A stretch of DNA of 64,000 bases, from NCBI GenBank assembly GCA_014650475.1, contig BMVA01000004.1, positions 186,001-250,000 on the forward strand. The letters run 5' to 3'. Every line of letters starts with the position of its first letter. Position 1 is the first letter of the stretch. The translations under genes and the position numbers were made by a program. This DNA is from Streptomyces albogriseolus. Lineage in GTDB: Bacteria > Actinomycetota > Actinomycetes > Streptomycetales > Streptomycetaceae. The notes under the pieces are model-generated. The model saw only the letters and a list, made by a program, of their open reading frames with translations, had not been told where the DNA came from and ran no database searches. Shown here in pieces: positions 27,980-36,381 of the stretch.

Positions 27980-28540
27980 ATGACCGACGCACCCGCGCGA
28001 TGGACCCAGGCCACCGTCTACCCCGACATGTGGACCGACCCGGACGACGACCCCCGGAACAACGAGGGGCCAGGGCCCGACGGTGAGCTGCCGACGCTCA
28101 AGGACGTCCTCCACAACTACCGGCTGACGCTGCTCATGAAGTGCGAGGGGCTCACCCCGGAGGAGCTGGCGCGGCGGTCGGTGCCGCCGTCGACGATGTC
28201 GCTGCTCGGGCTGGTGCGGCACGTCGCCGAGGACGAGCGGGACTGGCGGAACTGGATCACCCACGGCGAGCCGCTGCCGAAGCTGTACGGGCGGCGGGAC
28301 GCGGACTTCGACGAGGCCGTCGGCGAGCAGGCCGTGGTCGACGCCGCGTACGCGGACCTGAAGCGGGAGCAGGAGGCCACCGACGCCGTCCTGGACGCGC
28401 ATCCGGACCTCGGCGAACGCATCGGGCGGGAGAGCATCGCCGTGCGCGAGCTGCTCGTGCACCGGATCGAGGAGTACGCCCGCCACTGCGGCCACGCCGA
28501 CCTGCTCCGGGAGTGCGTCGACGGCCGCGTGGGGCAGTGA
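27980..28540 (+). CDS. DinB-like (DUF664) protein
   Basis: 186 residues. The four-helix pattern of the DinB/YfiT superfamily is visible: TLKDVLHNYRLTLLMKCEGL, STMSLLGLVRHVAEDERDW with the first metal-site histidine, and VRELLVHRIEEYARHCGHAD with the last two. Members are often bacillithiol- or mycothiol-dependent transferases or hydrolases, so a mycothiol substrate is plausible in Streptomyces. ATG 27980 (MTDAPARW) was preferred over 27971, as it matches the family N-terminus. Confidence 0.85.
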   Translation: MTDAPARWTQATVYPDMWTDPDDDPRNNEGPGPDGELPTLKDVLHNYRLTLLMKCEGLTPEELARRSVPPSTMSLLGLVRHVAEDERDWRNWITHGEPLPKLYGRRDADFDEAVGEQAVVDAAYADLKREQEATDAVLDAHPDLGERIGRESIAVRELLVHRIEEYARHCGHADLLRECVDGRVGQ

Positions 28541-28778
28541 GCGAGGCGCCGCGGTAGCGGGGCCGTCGCCCCGGCAGCACCCGGGTCCGCCCGCGCGCGA
28601 CGGCATGCCGATGGCGTACCAATGGGGGAAATGACCGCTTTGCCCGTGTCATGCTGTGGTTTTGGTCGAGCACGGGCGTGTCGGGAGGCCGGGTGTACCC
28701 CTCGCGTGGAGGGCTGGATGGGCGGACCAGCCGTGGCCGGCGTGCGGCTGCCGCCGGGGCGTCGCCGAGGGGGACGCG

Positions 28779-30170
28779 TTGAGCGAGCAGGAAGGGGAGC
28801 GGGAGGGGCACGGTCCCGCGCCGCAGCCTCCCCAGGACCCCGGCCTCCGGCTCCGCCTGGACGGCGAGCTGGAACGGATCGGCACCCAGCTGCGGGCCCT
28901 GGCCGACGCCAAGGACCGGCTGCAGGGGCTGCTCAACGCAGCCCTCGCCATCAGCAGCGAGCTGGACCTGCCCGCCGTGCTGCGGCGCATCGTCACCACC
29001 GCGATGGACCTCGTCGGCGCCCGCTACGGCGCCCTGGGCGTGCTCCACGAGTCCGGCGAGTACCTGAGTGAGTTCATCACCGCGGGCCTGAGCGAGGAGG
29101 AGCGCGCCGCGCTCTCCGGTGTGCCCTTCCCGCACGGCCGCGGTGTGCTGGGGCTGCTGATCAACGACCCGGAGCCGCTGCGCGTCGAGAACATCCCCGC
29201 GCATCCCTCCTCCGCGGGGTTCCCGCCCGGCCATCCGCCGATGCGGACGCTTCTCGGCGTGGCCATCAGCGTCCGCGGCGAGATCTACGGCGACCTGTAC
29301 CTCTCGGAGCGCCACGACGGCCGGCCGTTCGACCGGGAGGACGAGGACATCGTCGTCGCCCTGGCCGGCGCGGCCGGCATCGCCATCGAGAACGCCCGCC
29401 TGTTCGGGCACGTCCGGGAGAGCGCCGAGCGCTTCCAGCGGCTGCTGCTGCCCACCCTCCCCGACCTCAGCCCCTTCGAGGCGGCCACCGTGTACCGGCC
29501 GGCCGCCCGGCCGAACCAGCTCGGCGGCGACTGGTACGACGCCATGGTGCTGCCCGACGACACGGTCGGCGTGGCGATCGGGGACGTCGCCGGGCACGAT
29601 CTGGACGCGGCCGCCGCCATGGCCCGTATCCACAGCATGCTGCGCGCTCTGCACTACGACCGCCGCACCCCGCCCAGCCAGGTCCTCGTCCAGCTGGACC
29701 GCACCCTGCAGGCCACCGCGGACATCCCCGTCACCACCGTCTGCCTGGCCCGTGTCGAGCCGCACGAGACCGGCTGGGTGCTGCGCTGGAGCACCGCGGG
29801 ACACTTCCCGCCGCTGTTGATCACGCCGGACCTGGAGACGGCGTACCTGGACGCCGAGCCGGGCGTGCCGCTCGGGGTGAGCACCGGGATCGAGCGGCCC
29901 GACCACACGCGCGAACTGCCCGCCGGCTCGCTCCTGCTCTTCTTCACCGACGGGCTGGTCGAGCACCACGCGCGCTCCATCGACGAGGGCCTGACCGCGC
30001 TCGCCGGTCTCGCCGCGACCCACGCGGAACGCCCGCTGAAGGAGTTCGTGCGGGTGCTGGCGGACCACCACCCGAGCGACGGCCAGGACGACATGGCGCT
30101 GCTCGCACTGCGCATCCCGGCCGGCACGCGCCGCCCGGAGCCGGATCCACCGGGGGACCCGGCTGTCTGA
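28779..30170 (+). CDS. GAF domain plus SpoIIE-type PP2C phosphatase
   Basis: 463 residues. A GAF sensor (about 65-212, with ALAISSELDLPAVLRRIVTT and LLGVAISVRGEIYGDLYLSE) is followed by a PP2C phosphatase domain (about 235-455) with GGDWYD (Asp251), IGDVAGHDLDAAAAM and the metal site DGQDDMALL. These proteins dephosphorylate anti-anti-sigma factors and release stress sigma factors. No RsbW-like kinase domain is fused. TTG 28779 was chosen since GAGGGG lies about 6 bases upstream; the frame is open further upstream without a better start. Confidence 0.9.
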   Translation: MSEQEGEREGHGPAPQPPQDPGLRLRLDGELERIGTQLRALADAKDRLQGLLNAALAISSELDLPAVLRRIVTTAMDLVGARYGALGVLHESGEYLSEFITAGLSEEERAALSGVPFPHGRGVLGLLINDPEPLRVENIPAHPSSAGFPPGHPPMRTLLGVAISVRGEIYGDLYLSERHDGRPFDREDEDIVVALAGAAGIAIENARLFGHVRESAERFQRLLLPTLPDLSPFEAATVYRPAARPNQLGGDWYDAMVLPDDTVGVAIGDVAGHDLDAAAAMARIHSMLRALHYDRRTPPSQVLVQLDRTLQATADIPVTTVCLARVEPHETGWVLRWSTAGHFPPLLITPDLETAYLDAEPGVPLGVSTGIERPDHTRELPAGSLLLFFTDGLVEHHARSIDEGLTALAGLAATHAERPLKEFVRVLADHHPSDGQDDMALLALRIPAGTRRPEPDPPGDPAV

Positions 30171-30193
30171 GCGGTACCCCTGGAGGGTGGGCC

Positions 30194-31750
30194 TCAGCCG
30201 CGGCGCAGCGCCCCGCTGCGGCGGAGCCGGCGGATCACCGAGCGGAGTTCCGGCGACTGCGGTGTGCGCGCGGCCCGCTCGGCGTCGGGGGCGCTCCACA
30301 GGGCCAGTTCGCGGTCGCGGGGGCCGTGCACGACGTGCGGGACGCCGTCGCCGTACACCTGGACCGGGTGGTGCGGGCCCCACGGCTCCCAGCCGGGGGC
30401 GCCGTCGGTGGCGAACCGTACCCACGCCCCGTGCAGGGCGTCCGCCAGTTCTTGCGGTGCTCCCTCGCCCGCGAGCTTGCGCGCGTCGGGGCTGTCGCCG
30501 CTGTCGAAGACGAAGCCCAGCTCCAGGGCGTGGCAGGCGCCCATGCCGGGGCGGCGGGAGGGCCAGGCGAACTCGTAGACGTACGAGGGTTCCGCGCGGC
30601 CGTCGGACAGACGGTGCAGGGGGCCGCGCAGGAGGTGGTCGGTGACCATCTGGCCGACGGTCTCGGCGATGCCCGCGTCGGGGTGCAGGGCGCGGTAGCC
30701 GCGCGGGACCTCGCTGCCGCAGCGGCAGCGCGCCATCGCCCCGGCCAGGGCGACCGCGCCGAGGCGGTCGATGCGTTCCGTGAGACCGCCCGGGACCAGC
30801 CAGAGGCGGTACTCGTCGCGGGTCCAGCCGGTCATCAGGGTGACACCGGGGGCCGCGCCGTCGGTGAGGGCCTCCAGGGGGTCGCGCGGGACGAGGTCGC
30901 CGTCGACGACGATGCCGAAGGCGGGGCCGCCGAGCACCGGGCCGCCGAGCCGGCCGACGTCGGCCTGGGCGCGCAGCAGCTGCCGGCGGTCGACGGCGGC
31001 GAAGGCCTCGGCGGTGGCGGGCACCTTGAGGCGGTTGGCCATCCGGCGGACCATGCGCCGCACCTTGTCCCGCTCCAGGGACTCGGGCGGTCCGCTCTGC
31101 AGGACGGCCCGCCGTACCAGCCCCTGGGACTGCGGTGCGGCGACCAGCGCGCCCGCGCTGATGGCTCCGGCGGACTGCCCGGCCAGGGTGACCCGGCCGG
31201 GGTCGCCGCCGAACGCGGCTATGGACTCGTGCACCCACCGGAGCGCGGCGAGCTGGTCGCGCAGGCCGGGGTTGGCGGGGGCGTCCGGGAAGAGCCCGTA
31301 CCCCTCGACGCCGAGGCGGTAGTTGAGGGAGACGAAGACGACGCCGTCGCGGGCGAAGGTGCTGCCGTCGTACACCGGGACCGCGGAGGAGCCTCTGGTC
31401 AGCGCGCCGCCGTGCAGCCACACCAGGACGGGCAGCCGGGCGCCCGGGGCCGGGTCGGGGGTCCAGACGTTCAGGTTGAGACAGTCGTCGCCCTCGATGT
31501 CGGGGTCGGAGAGGTACGCGGCGAAGGCCGGGGAGTACGGGGGTTTCGGGGCCGTGGGCCCGAAGGCACCCGCGTCCCGCACGCCGTCCCAGGGCTCCGG
31601 GGGGACGGGCGGCCGGAAGCGGCGCGGCCCGAAGGGGGGCGCCGCGTAGGGGATGCCGCGGAACACGGCGACCCCCCTCTCCCACCGCCCCCGCACGGCA
31701 CCGTACGCCGTCGTGACCACGGGCTTCTCCCGCTCCGCCGGCACCGTCAT
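30194..31750 (-). CDS. Type-B carboxylesterase/lipase
   Basis: 518 residues of the alpha/beta-hydrolase carboxylesterase family. The nucleophile Ser193 is in GQSAGA (191-196), the signature DDCLNLNVWTP is at 88-98, the oxyanion loop is WLHGGALTRG, and the histidine region is SYVYEFAWPS...ACHALELGFVF. No signal peptide is apparent, so it is probably cytoplasmic. It is divergent from a LacI-type regulator with an operator-like palindrome 200 bases upstream, suggesting carbon-source control. Confidence 0.9.
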   Translation of the reverse strand: MTVPAEREKPVVTTAYGAVRGRWERGVAVFRGIPYAAPPFGPRRFRPPVPPEPWDGVRDAGAFGPTAPKPPYSPAFAAYLSDPDIEGDDCLNLNVWTPDPAPGARLPVLVWLHGGALTRGSSAVPVYDGSTFARDGVVFVSLNYRLGVEGYGLFPDAPANPGLRDQLAALRWVHESIAAFGGDPGRVTLAGQSAGAISAGALVAAPQSQGLVRRAVLQSGPPESLERDKVRRMVRRMANRLKVPATAEAFAAVDRRQLLRAQADVGRLGGPVLGGPAFGIVVDGDLVPRDPLEALTDGAAPGVTLMTGWTRDEYRLWLVPGGLTERIDRLGAVALAGAMARCRCGSEVPRGYRALHPDAGIAETVGQMVTDHLLRGPLHRLSDGRAEPSYVYEFAWPSRRPGMGACHALELGFVFDSGDSPDARKLAGEGAPQELADALHGAWVRFATDGAPGWEPWGPHHPVQVYGDGVPHVVHGPRDRELALWSAPDAERAARTPQSPELRSVIRRLRRSGALRRG

Positions 31751-31951
31751 ACGCCCACCGCCCTTCACCCCGCGCGTACGCCCGCGCCGCACGCGCTCCG
31801 TGCCCCTCGGCCGCTGAGGGCCGGCGCCACGGACCGAACCCGCCGGTAACAACAAGAGCACCACACCGCCCACCGTTATTCCTGCCGGAACAGGACGCGG
31901 CCCGGGGCCGCATGACGGGGTTCTTCCCGCCCCGCGGCCGCGGATCTACAG

Positions 31952-31967
31952 TAGGAAGCGCTTTCTA
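31952..31967. promoter_or_regulatory. LacI-type operator
   Basis: TAGGAAGCGCTTTCTA, a 16-bp palindrome with a CG centre and one mismatched pair. The AAGCGCTT core is typical of LacI/GalR-family sites. It lies 18 bases upstream of the lacI-type GTG start and 202 bases upstream of the esterase start. Confidence 0.75.
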
Positions 31968-31984
31968 TCCGGCGGGAGAGGTGG

Positions 31985-33121
31985 GTGGGCCCGATGGGCC
32001 GAACGGGGCGTGCGCGGACGGCGGCCGGGCCGACCCTGGCGGTGGTGGCCCGCGAAGCGGGCGTCTCCGTGCCGACGGCGTCCAAGGTCGTCAACGGCCG
32101 CGAGGACGTCGCCCCCGAGACCCGCCGCCGCGTCACGGAGGCCCTGGACCGGCTCGGTTACGTCCGCCGCCACCGGTTCGACGGGGCAGGGGCGACCCCC
32201 CTGGTGGACCTGGTGGTCAACACCCTGGACGACTCCGCCTCCGGCGCCGTCCTGCACGGCGCCGAGACGGCCGCGCACGACGCCGGCCTCGAAGTCGTCG
32301 TATGCGCCGCCCGCACCCGCACCGGATCGGAGCGGCCCGGCCGCGCCTGGCTGGAGCGGCTCGTGCTGCGCGGTTCGGCGGGCGTCCTGTTCCACCTCGC
32401 CGAGCCGAGCCCGGCGCAGTGCGTCCGGCTGGAGCAGCACCGCGTGCCGTTCGCGCTGATCGACCCGGCCTGCGAACCGCCGTCCGGCGCGGTCTCGGTC
32501 GGCGGGGCGAACTGGCAGGGCGGGGTGACGGCGACCGAGCATCTGCTGGCGCTGGGCCACGAGCGCGTCGCCGTCCTCGCCGGTCCCCCCGGCCGCACGC
32601 TGTCCGGCCGCGCCCGCCTCGCCGGTTACCGCTCGGCGCTCGCCTCCGCCGGGGTGCGTCACCGCCCCGAGTACGTGCGCCACGCGGACGGGACGGACGA
32701 CGCCGCGGCGGGCCACGTCATGCGTGAGCTGCTCGGCCTGCCGGAACCGCCGACGGCGGTCTTCCTCTGCTCCGACCGGATGGCGCCCGGCGTGTACGGG
32801 GCGTTGGCCGAGCGCGGCCTGCGGGTGCCGGAGGACATGAGCGTGGTGGGTTTCGACGATCTGCCCGAGGCCCGCTGGCTCTTCCCGCCGCTCACGACGG
32901 TTCGCCAGCCGCTCGCCGAGATGGCGGCCACCGCCCTGCACCTGCTGCTGCGCATGCGGGAGGGGCACCGCCCGGAAAGCACCCGCACCGAGCTGTCGAC
33001 CCGGCTGGTGGAGCGCGCCAGCACGGCCCCTCCCCCGGCGCCGCCGCTCGGCCGTCCGGCCGCCGTGCTGCTCGGCGGTGCTGCGCCGTGGCGCGAGGTC
33101 AGCGGCCCGCGGCCCAGGTGA
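31985..33121 (+). CDS. LacI-family transcriptional regulator
   Basis: 378 residues. The N-terminal LacI helix-turn-helix reads TLAVVAREAGVSVPTASKVV with NGREDVAPETRRRVTEALDR, and the periplasmic-binding-like effector domain contains GVLFHLAEPSP, VGGANWQGGVTATEHLLALG and SVVGFDDLPEARWLFPPLTT. The ligand should be a sugar or derivative. The 3' end overlaps the convergent ThuA gene by 23 bases. Either GTG 31985 or ATG 31994 could be the start. An operator-like palindrome precedes it, implying autoregulation and control of the divergent esterase. Confidence 0.92.
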   Translation: MGPMGRTGRARTAAGPTLAVVAREAGVSVPTASKVVNGREDVAPETRRRVTEALDRLGYVRRHRFDGAGATPLVDLVVNTLDDSASGAVLHGAETAAHDAGLEVVVCAARTRTGSERPGRAWLERLVLRGSAGVLFHLAEPSPAQCVRLEQHRVPFALIDPACEPPSGAVSVGGANWQGGVTATEHLLALGHERVAVLAGPPGRTLSGRARLAGYRSALASAGVRHRPEYVRHADGTDDAAAGHVMRELLGLPEPPTAVFLCSDRMAPGVYGALAERGLRVPEDMSVVGFDDLPEARWLFPPLTTVRQPLAEMAATALHLLLRMREGHRPESTRTELSTRLVERASTAPPPAPPLGRPAAVLLGGAAPWREVSGPRPR

Positions 33122-33746
33122 TCCCGCCGCGCAGATGGGCGCGGAAGAGCGGGTCGTCGTAGGCCTCGACGGTGTGGCCGAGGGCGGTGTAGAAGACGCG
33201 GCCCGCGCCCTGTGCGCGGCACCAGGCCAGGGGGTGGTCGTCGCCCATCGTGCCGCCGGTGTACGACGACTCGTCGGCGCGGAGCAGGACGTGCGCGGTC
33301 CGCCGCGGGCAGGCGCGGAAGTCGTACCACTCGTCGGTCACCTCCCAGACGGGAGGCAGGTGCCGGGTCGCCGGGTGGTCGCGGTCCTCCACGAGGACGC
33401 GCCCTGGCTGGACCGGAGGGTGCCCGGCGAAGCGGGCGCCGAGGAGGTCGCCGTAGTAGGGCCAGTCGTCCTCGGTGCAGGCCGCCGCGTGCACGCCGAC
33501 GAAGCCGCCGCCGCCCTCGACGTACGCCGCGAGGCGCTCGCGCCCGGCCGGGGTGAGCACCTCGCCGCTGGTGGAGAGGAACACGACCGCCGCGTACCGG
33601 TCGAGCGGCTCCTCCAGCGCCGCCGGGTCCTCGTGGGCGTGGACCTCGAAGCCGCCGAGGGCGCGCAGGGCGGCGACGCCGGCCGGGATGGAGTCGTGCC
33701 GGTAGCCGGTGGTGCGGGTGTAGACGAGGAGCGCGGGGTCGGCCAT
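33099..33746 (-). CDS. ThuA-domain protein
   Basis: 215 residues of the ThuA/trehalose-utilisation fold, a class-I amidotransferase-like flavodoxin fold: LLVYTRTTGYRHDSIPAGVA, YVEGGGGFVGVHAAACTEDD, and the C-terminal GRVFYTALGHTVEAYDDPLF typical of the family. ThuA homologues take part in catabolism of trehalose-like sugars, often via 3-keto intermediates. Its 3' end overlaps the LacI gene, so the two may interfere by convergent transcription. Confidence 0.9.
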   Translation of the reverse strand: MADPALLVYTRTTGYRHDSIPAGVAALRALGGFEVHAHEDPAALEEPLDRYAAVVFLSTSGEVLTPAGRERLAAYVEGGGGFVGVHAAACTEDDWPYYGDLLGARFAGHPPVQPGRVLVEDRDHPATRHLPPVWEVTDEWYDFRACPRRTAHVLLRADESSYTGGTMGDDHPLAWCRAQGAGRVFYTALGHTVEAYDDPLFRAHLRGGITWAAGR

Positions 33747-33848
33747 GCGCCGGAGCCTACGCGCGCGCGCGGACCCCGGCCGCGGGGGCCCCGCGCCTAC
33801 GATGGCGGTCAGCGCGACCGCACCACGGGAAAGGGGACGCCGGAGCCG

Positions 33849-34757
33849 ATGAGCCTGCGCCAGTACGAGTACGCCCTGGCCGTCGCCGAGGAGGGCTCGG
33901 TGACCGCGGCCGCCGAGCGGCTGCGCGTGGCCCAGCCGTCGGTGTCCCAGCAGATCCGCGGCCTGGAGCGGGAACTCGGGGTGAAGCTGTTCGCCCGCAC
34001 CCCGACCGGGCTGGTGCCCACCACGGTCGGCCGGGCGTTCCTGCGGGAGGCGGAGGTCGCCGTCAGCGCGTCCCGGCGGGCACGGGCGACCGCCCGGGCC
34101 GGCGCCGAGGACCTGGTGGGCGAGCTGGTGGTCGCCGTGCAGATGGGTTTCGGCACCCGTCAGCTGCCCCGCGCCCTGGGCGAACTGCGCCGTCGGCACC
34201 CCCGGTTGGAGATCACGGTCTTCGAGGAGCCGAGCGCGGCCGAGCTGGACCGGCTGTGCCGCCGGGGCGCGCTGGACTTCGCGCTGATGGCGGCCTGCGA
34301 CCGCACCCCCTCCGACGCCCACCGCCTGGGCGACGAGGAGCTGGTCGTGGTGCTGGGCGAAGGACATCCGCGACTGGAGTCGGAGCGGGTGGAGCTGAGC
34401 GAGCTGAAGGATGAGCCGTGGGTGCGGTTCGACCGGGACAGCACGCTCGACGCCGTCCTGGTGGAGGTGCTCAAGGACCACGGACCGATGCCGGCCACCG
34501 CCGCCCGGGTGTCCCAGGCGGCGACGGCCGTGCGCTGGGCCGCCGAAGGGCTGGGCGTGACGCTGCTGCCCGCGTCGGCGGTGCCGCCCGGTCACGGGCA
34601 TGTCGTCCGCCCGGTGTCCCCGGCCCTGTCCCGGCCGGTCATCGCCGTGCTCCGGCAGGACGCGGGCCCGGCGGAGAGGACGCTGCTCGCGCTTCTGCGG
34701 AAGGAGAAGTGGTCGGGGTCCGCGCCGGATGCCGTGCCGCTTTCTCAGCGTTTCTGA
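33849..34757 (+). CDS. LysR-family transcriptional regulator
   Basis: 302 residues. The N-terminal helix-turn-helix (MSLRQYEYALAVAEEGSVTA, VAQPSVSQQIRGLERELG) is canonical, and the C-terminal two-lobed effector domain begins at about residue 90 (LVGELVVAVQMGFGTRQLP). TACGAT at 33798-33803 is a likely -10, and GGAG lies about 6 bases before the ATG. It faces the SDR gene; the palindrome upstream of the SDR promoter (35703-35735) is the best candidate site for this activator, though the two are not adjacent in the divergent manner usual for LysR. Confidence 0.92.
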   Translation: MSLRQYEYALAVAEEGSVTAAAERLRVAQPSVSQQIRGLERELGVKLFARTPTGLVPTTVGRAFLREAEVAVSASRRARATARAGAEDLVGELVVAVQMGFGTRQLPRALGELRRRHPRLEITVFEEPSAAELDRLCRRGALDFALMAACDRTPSDAHRLGDEELVVVLGEGHPRLESERVELSELKDEPWVRFDRDSTLDAVLVEVLKDHGPMPATAARVSQAATAVRWAAEGLGVTLLPASAVPPGHGHVVRPVSPALSRPVIAVLRQDAGPAERTLLALLRKEKWSGSAPDAVPLSQRF

Positions 34758-34801
34758 GGCGGCCGGCCGGGAAAGGACCGGGAATCGCACCACGGGCATT
34801 T

Positions 34802-34840
34802 ATCGCGGGAATCCATCGCGGGAATTCATCGCGGGAATTC
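34802..34840. repeat. Three tandem 13-bp repeats at the end of the SDR gene
   Basis: ATCGCGGGAATCC (34802-34814), ATCGCGGGAATTC (34815-34827) and ATCGCGGGAATTC (34828-34840). The third copy encodes the last sense codons of the SDR gene and the second covers part of its stop, so the unit was duplicated outward from the gene end, probably by slippage. Confidence 0.85.
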
Positions 34841-35599
34841 CCCGCCGTCCACCACGAGATTGGTGCCGGTGACCCAGCTCGCCCGGTCGGAGACCAGGTA
34901 CAGCACCGCGTGGGCGATGTCGTCCGGCAGGCCCTCGCGGCCGAGCGGCGGGGTCGCCGTGGCGCCGGTGGTGTCGCTCAGGGCGGCCCACTGCCTGCGC
35001 GTCTCCTCGCCGCCGGGGGTGGCGGTGCGGCCCGGGGTCACGACGTTGACCCGGACGCCGTCGGGGGCCAGCTCGGCGGCCAGACCGCGGCTGTAGTTCT
35101 CCAGGGCCGCCTTGGCCGCCGTGTAGTGCAGGAACAGCGGACCGGGAACCGGCACCACGGCCGACGACACGTGCACGATCGCCCCCGCGCGCCGCTCCCG
35201 CATCCCCGGCGCGAGCAGCGCGTCCAGCCGCACCGCCGACAGGTAGTTGAGGTCCAGCGCGTCCTGCCATTCCGCGTCCGGGATGGCCAGCGCGCCGGGG
35301 TGCGGGGTGGCGCCGCCCGCGTTGTGGACGACGATGTCCACGCCGCCGAGCCCGTCCCGCACAGCCTCCGCGAGCGCCTCCGCGCCCTCGCGGGTCCGCA
35401 CGTCGGCCGCCGTGAACCGGGCCCCTTCCGGGACGGTGCCGGAGGCCGAGCGGGCGGTGGTGAGCACATCGGCGCCCGCGTCGAGGAGCCGGCGCACGAC
35501 GGCCGCCCCGATGCCGCGGGTGCCGCCCGTGACCAGGGCCCGCTTTCCGGTGAGCTCGGGCGTTCCGGCGGCCGTTTCGTTCCGCGGTGCGGTGGACAT
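34826..35599 (-). CDS. Short-chain dehydrogenase/reductase
   Basis: 257 residues of the classical SDR fold. The nucleotide motif TGGTRGIGAAVV (TGxxxGIG), HNAGGA, the catalytic Ser in VHVSSAVV and YTAAK (Y-x3-K) are all present. An NAD(P)-dependent oxidoreductase of unknown substrate. AAGGA lies 8 bases before ATG 35599. Its promoter carries a 15-bp inverted repeat upstream, and the LysR gene is convergent with it across 68 bases. Confidence 0.92.
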   Translation of the reverse strand: MSTAPRNETAAGTPELTGKRALVTGGTRGIGAAVVRRLLDAGADVLTTARSASGTVPEGARFTAADVRTREGAEALAEAVRDGLGGVDIVVHNAGGATPHPGALAIPDAEWQDALDLNYLSAVRLDALLAPGMRERRAGAIVHVSSAVVPVPGPLFLHYTAAKAALENYSRGLAAELAPDGVRVNVVTPGRTATPGGEETRRQWAALSDTTGATATPPLGREGLPDDIAHAVLYLVSDRASWVTGTNLVVDGGEFPR

Positions 35600-35659
35600 G
35601 CGAAGGTCCTTTCTCGGAGGGGAATTCCGCGGAGGTGAACGGTTCCGCGGAATGAGAAG

Positions 35660-35735
35660 ACCGTACGCGCGCCGCGAAACGAGAATCAAAGACGAAAAGT
35701 GAGCGGAGGGTATAGGCGGCGCCTATGCCCTCCGC
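35660..35735 (-). promoter_or_regulatory. SDR promoter with upstream inverted repeat
   Basis: On the minus strand TTGATT (35689-35684), an 18-base spacer and TACGGT (35665-35660) form a promoter. Just upstream, 35703-35717 and 35721-35735 are 15-bp arms (14 matching) around a 3-base centre, containing TATAGGC/GCCTATG. The position suits an activator such as the nearby LysR protein. The inverted repeat also lies upstream of the divergent VOC gene. Confidence 0.7.
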
Positions 35736-35795
35736 CGGGCCCCGTGTCCGATTCGTTCAAGACACCCCGGCCGCCCCCGCCCTACCGTCGGCCGC

Positions 35796-36197
35796 ATGAG
35801 CACACGATTCGATGCCATCGGAATGGTCGTCTCGGACATGGCCGCCTCCGTCGCCTTCTACCGGCGGCTCGGTCCTGCGTTCCCGGAAGGGGCCGAGGCG
35901 GAGGGACATGTGGAGGCGGAACTGCCGGGCGGGATGCGGTTGATGCTGGACACCGAGGAGACGGTCCGGTCGTTCCACCCGGGGTGGCGGCCGCCGTCGG
36001 ACGGGGGCCGCACCTCCCTGGCCGTGCGGTGCGACAGCCCCGCGGAGGTCGACGCGCTGTTCGCGGAGCTGGTGGAGTCCGGCGCCCGTGCCGAGCTGAA
36101 ACCGTGGGACGCGGTGTGGGGGCAGCGGTACGCCGTCGTGCTCGACCCGGACGGCAACGGGGTGGACCTGTTCGCCCCGCTCCCCGCGGGCGACTAG
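35796..36197 (+). CDS. VOC-family (glyoxalase/dioxygenase fold) protein
   Basis: 133 residues with the paired beta-alpha-beta-beta-beta modules: FDAIGMVVSDMAASVAFYRR near the start and AVVLDPDGNGVDLFAPLP at the end, which carries the usual last ligand region. The first-half metal residue is not conserved clearly (GMVVSD), so metal binding is uncertain; related proteins can be antibiotic-binding. There is no Shine-Dalgarno, and TACCGT at 35783-35788 ends 7 bases before the ATG, suggesting a leaderless message. Its stop TAG is formed at the edge of the inserted element at 36197-36381. Confidence 0.88.
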   Translation: MSTRFDAIGMVVSDMAASVAFYRRLGPAFPEGAEAEGHVEAELPGGMRLMLDTEETVRSFHPGWRPPSDGGRTSLAVRCDSPAEVDALFAELVESGARAELKPWDAVWGQRYAVVLDPDGNGVDLFAPLPAGD

Positions 36198-36381
36198 GGT
36201 CTTTCGTTTGGATCAGGCTGGCGGTGAGGCGCGGTGCGTCTTCGGCCGACCCGAGCGGGGTCTGGTGCGTGCAGCTGCAAGGCGGAGGAGGGCGTCAACG
36301 CGGAGCGTTGGCAACCGACGACAACGCCGCAGATGGGCGTGCCAGACCCCGCGACGACGGGATGATCCAAACGAGAGACCC
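36197..36381. mobile_element. 185-bp MITE-like element with 19-bp terminal inverted repeats
   Basis: GGGTCTTTCGTTTGGATCA at 36197-36215 and TGATCCAAACGAGAGACCC at 36363-36381 are inverted copies with one mismatch. TA flanks both ends, the target duplication expected of IS630/Tc1-mariner-type movement. Inside, GCGGGGTCTGG (36255-36265) and CCAGACCCCGC (36342-36352) form a second inverted pair. There is no ORF. It sits exactly between two convergent genes whose TAG stops both use the TA plus a base of the element. It probably also acts as a bidirectional terminator. Confidence 0.8.
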
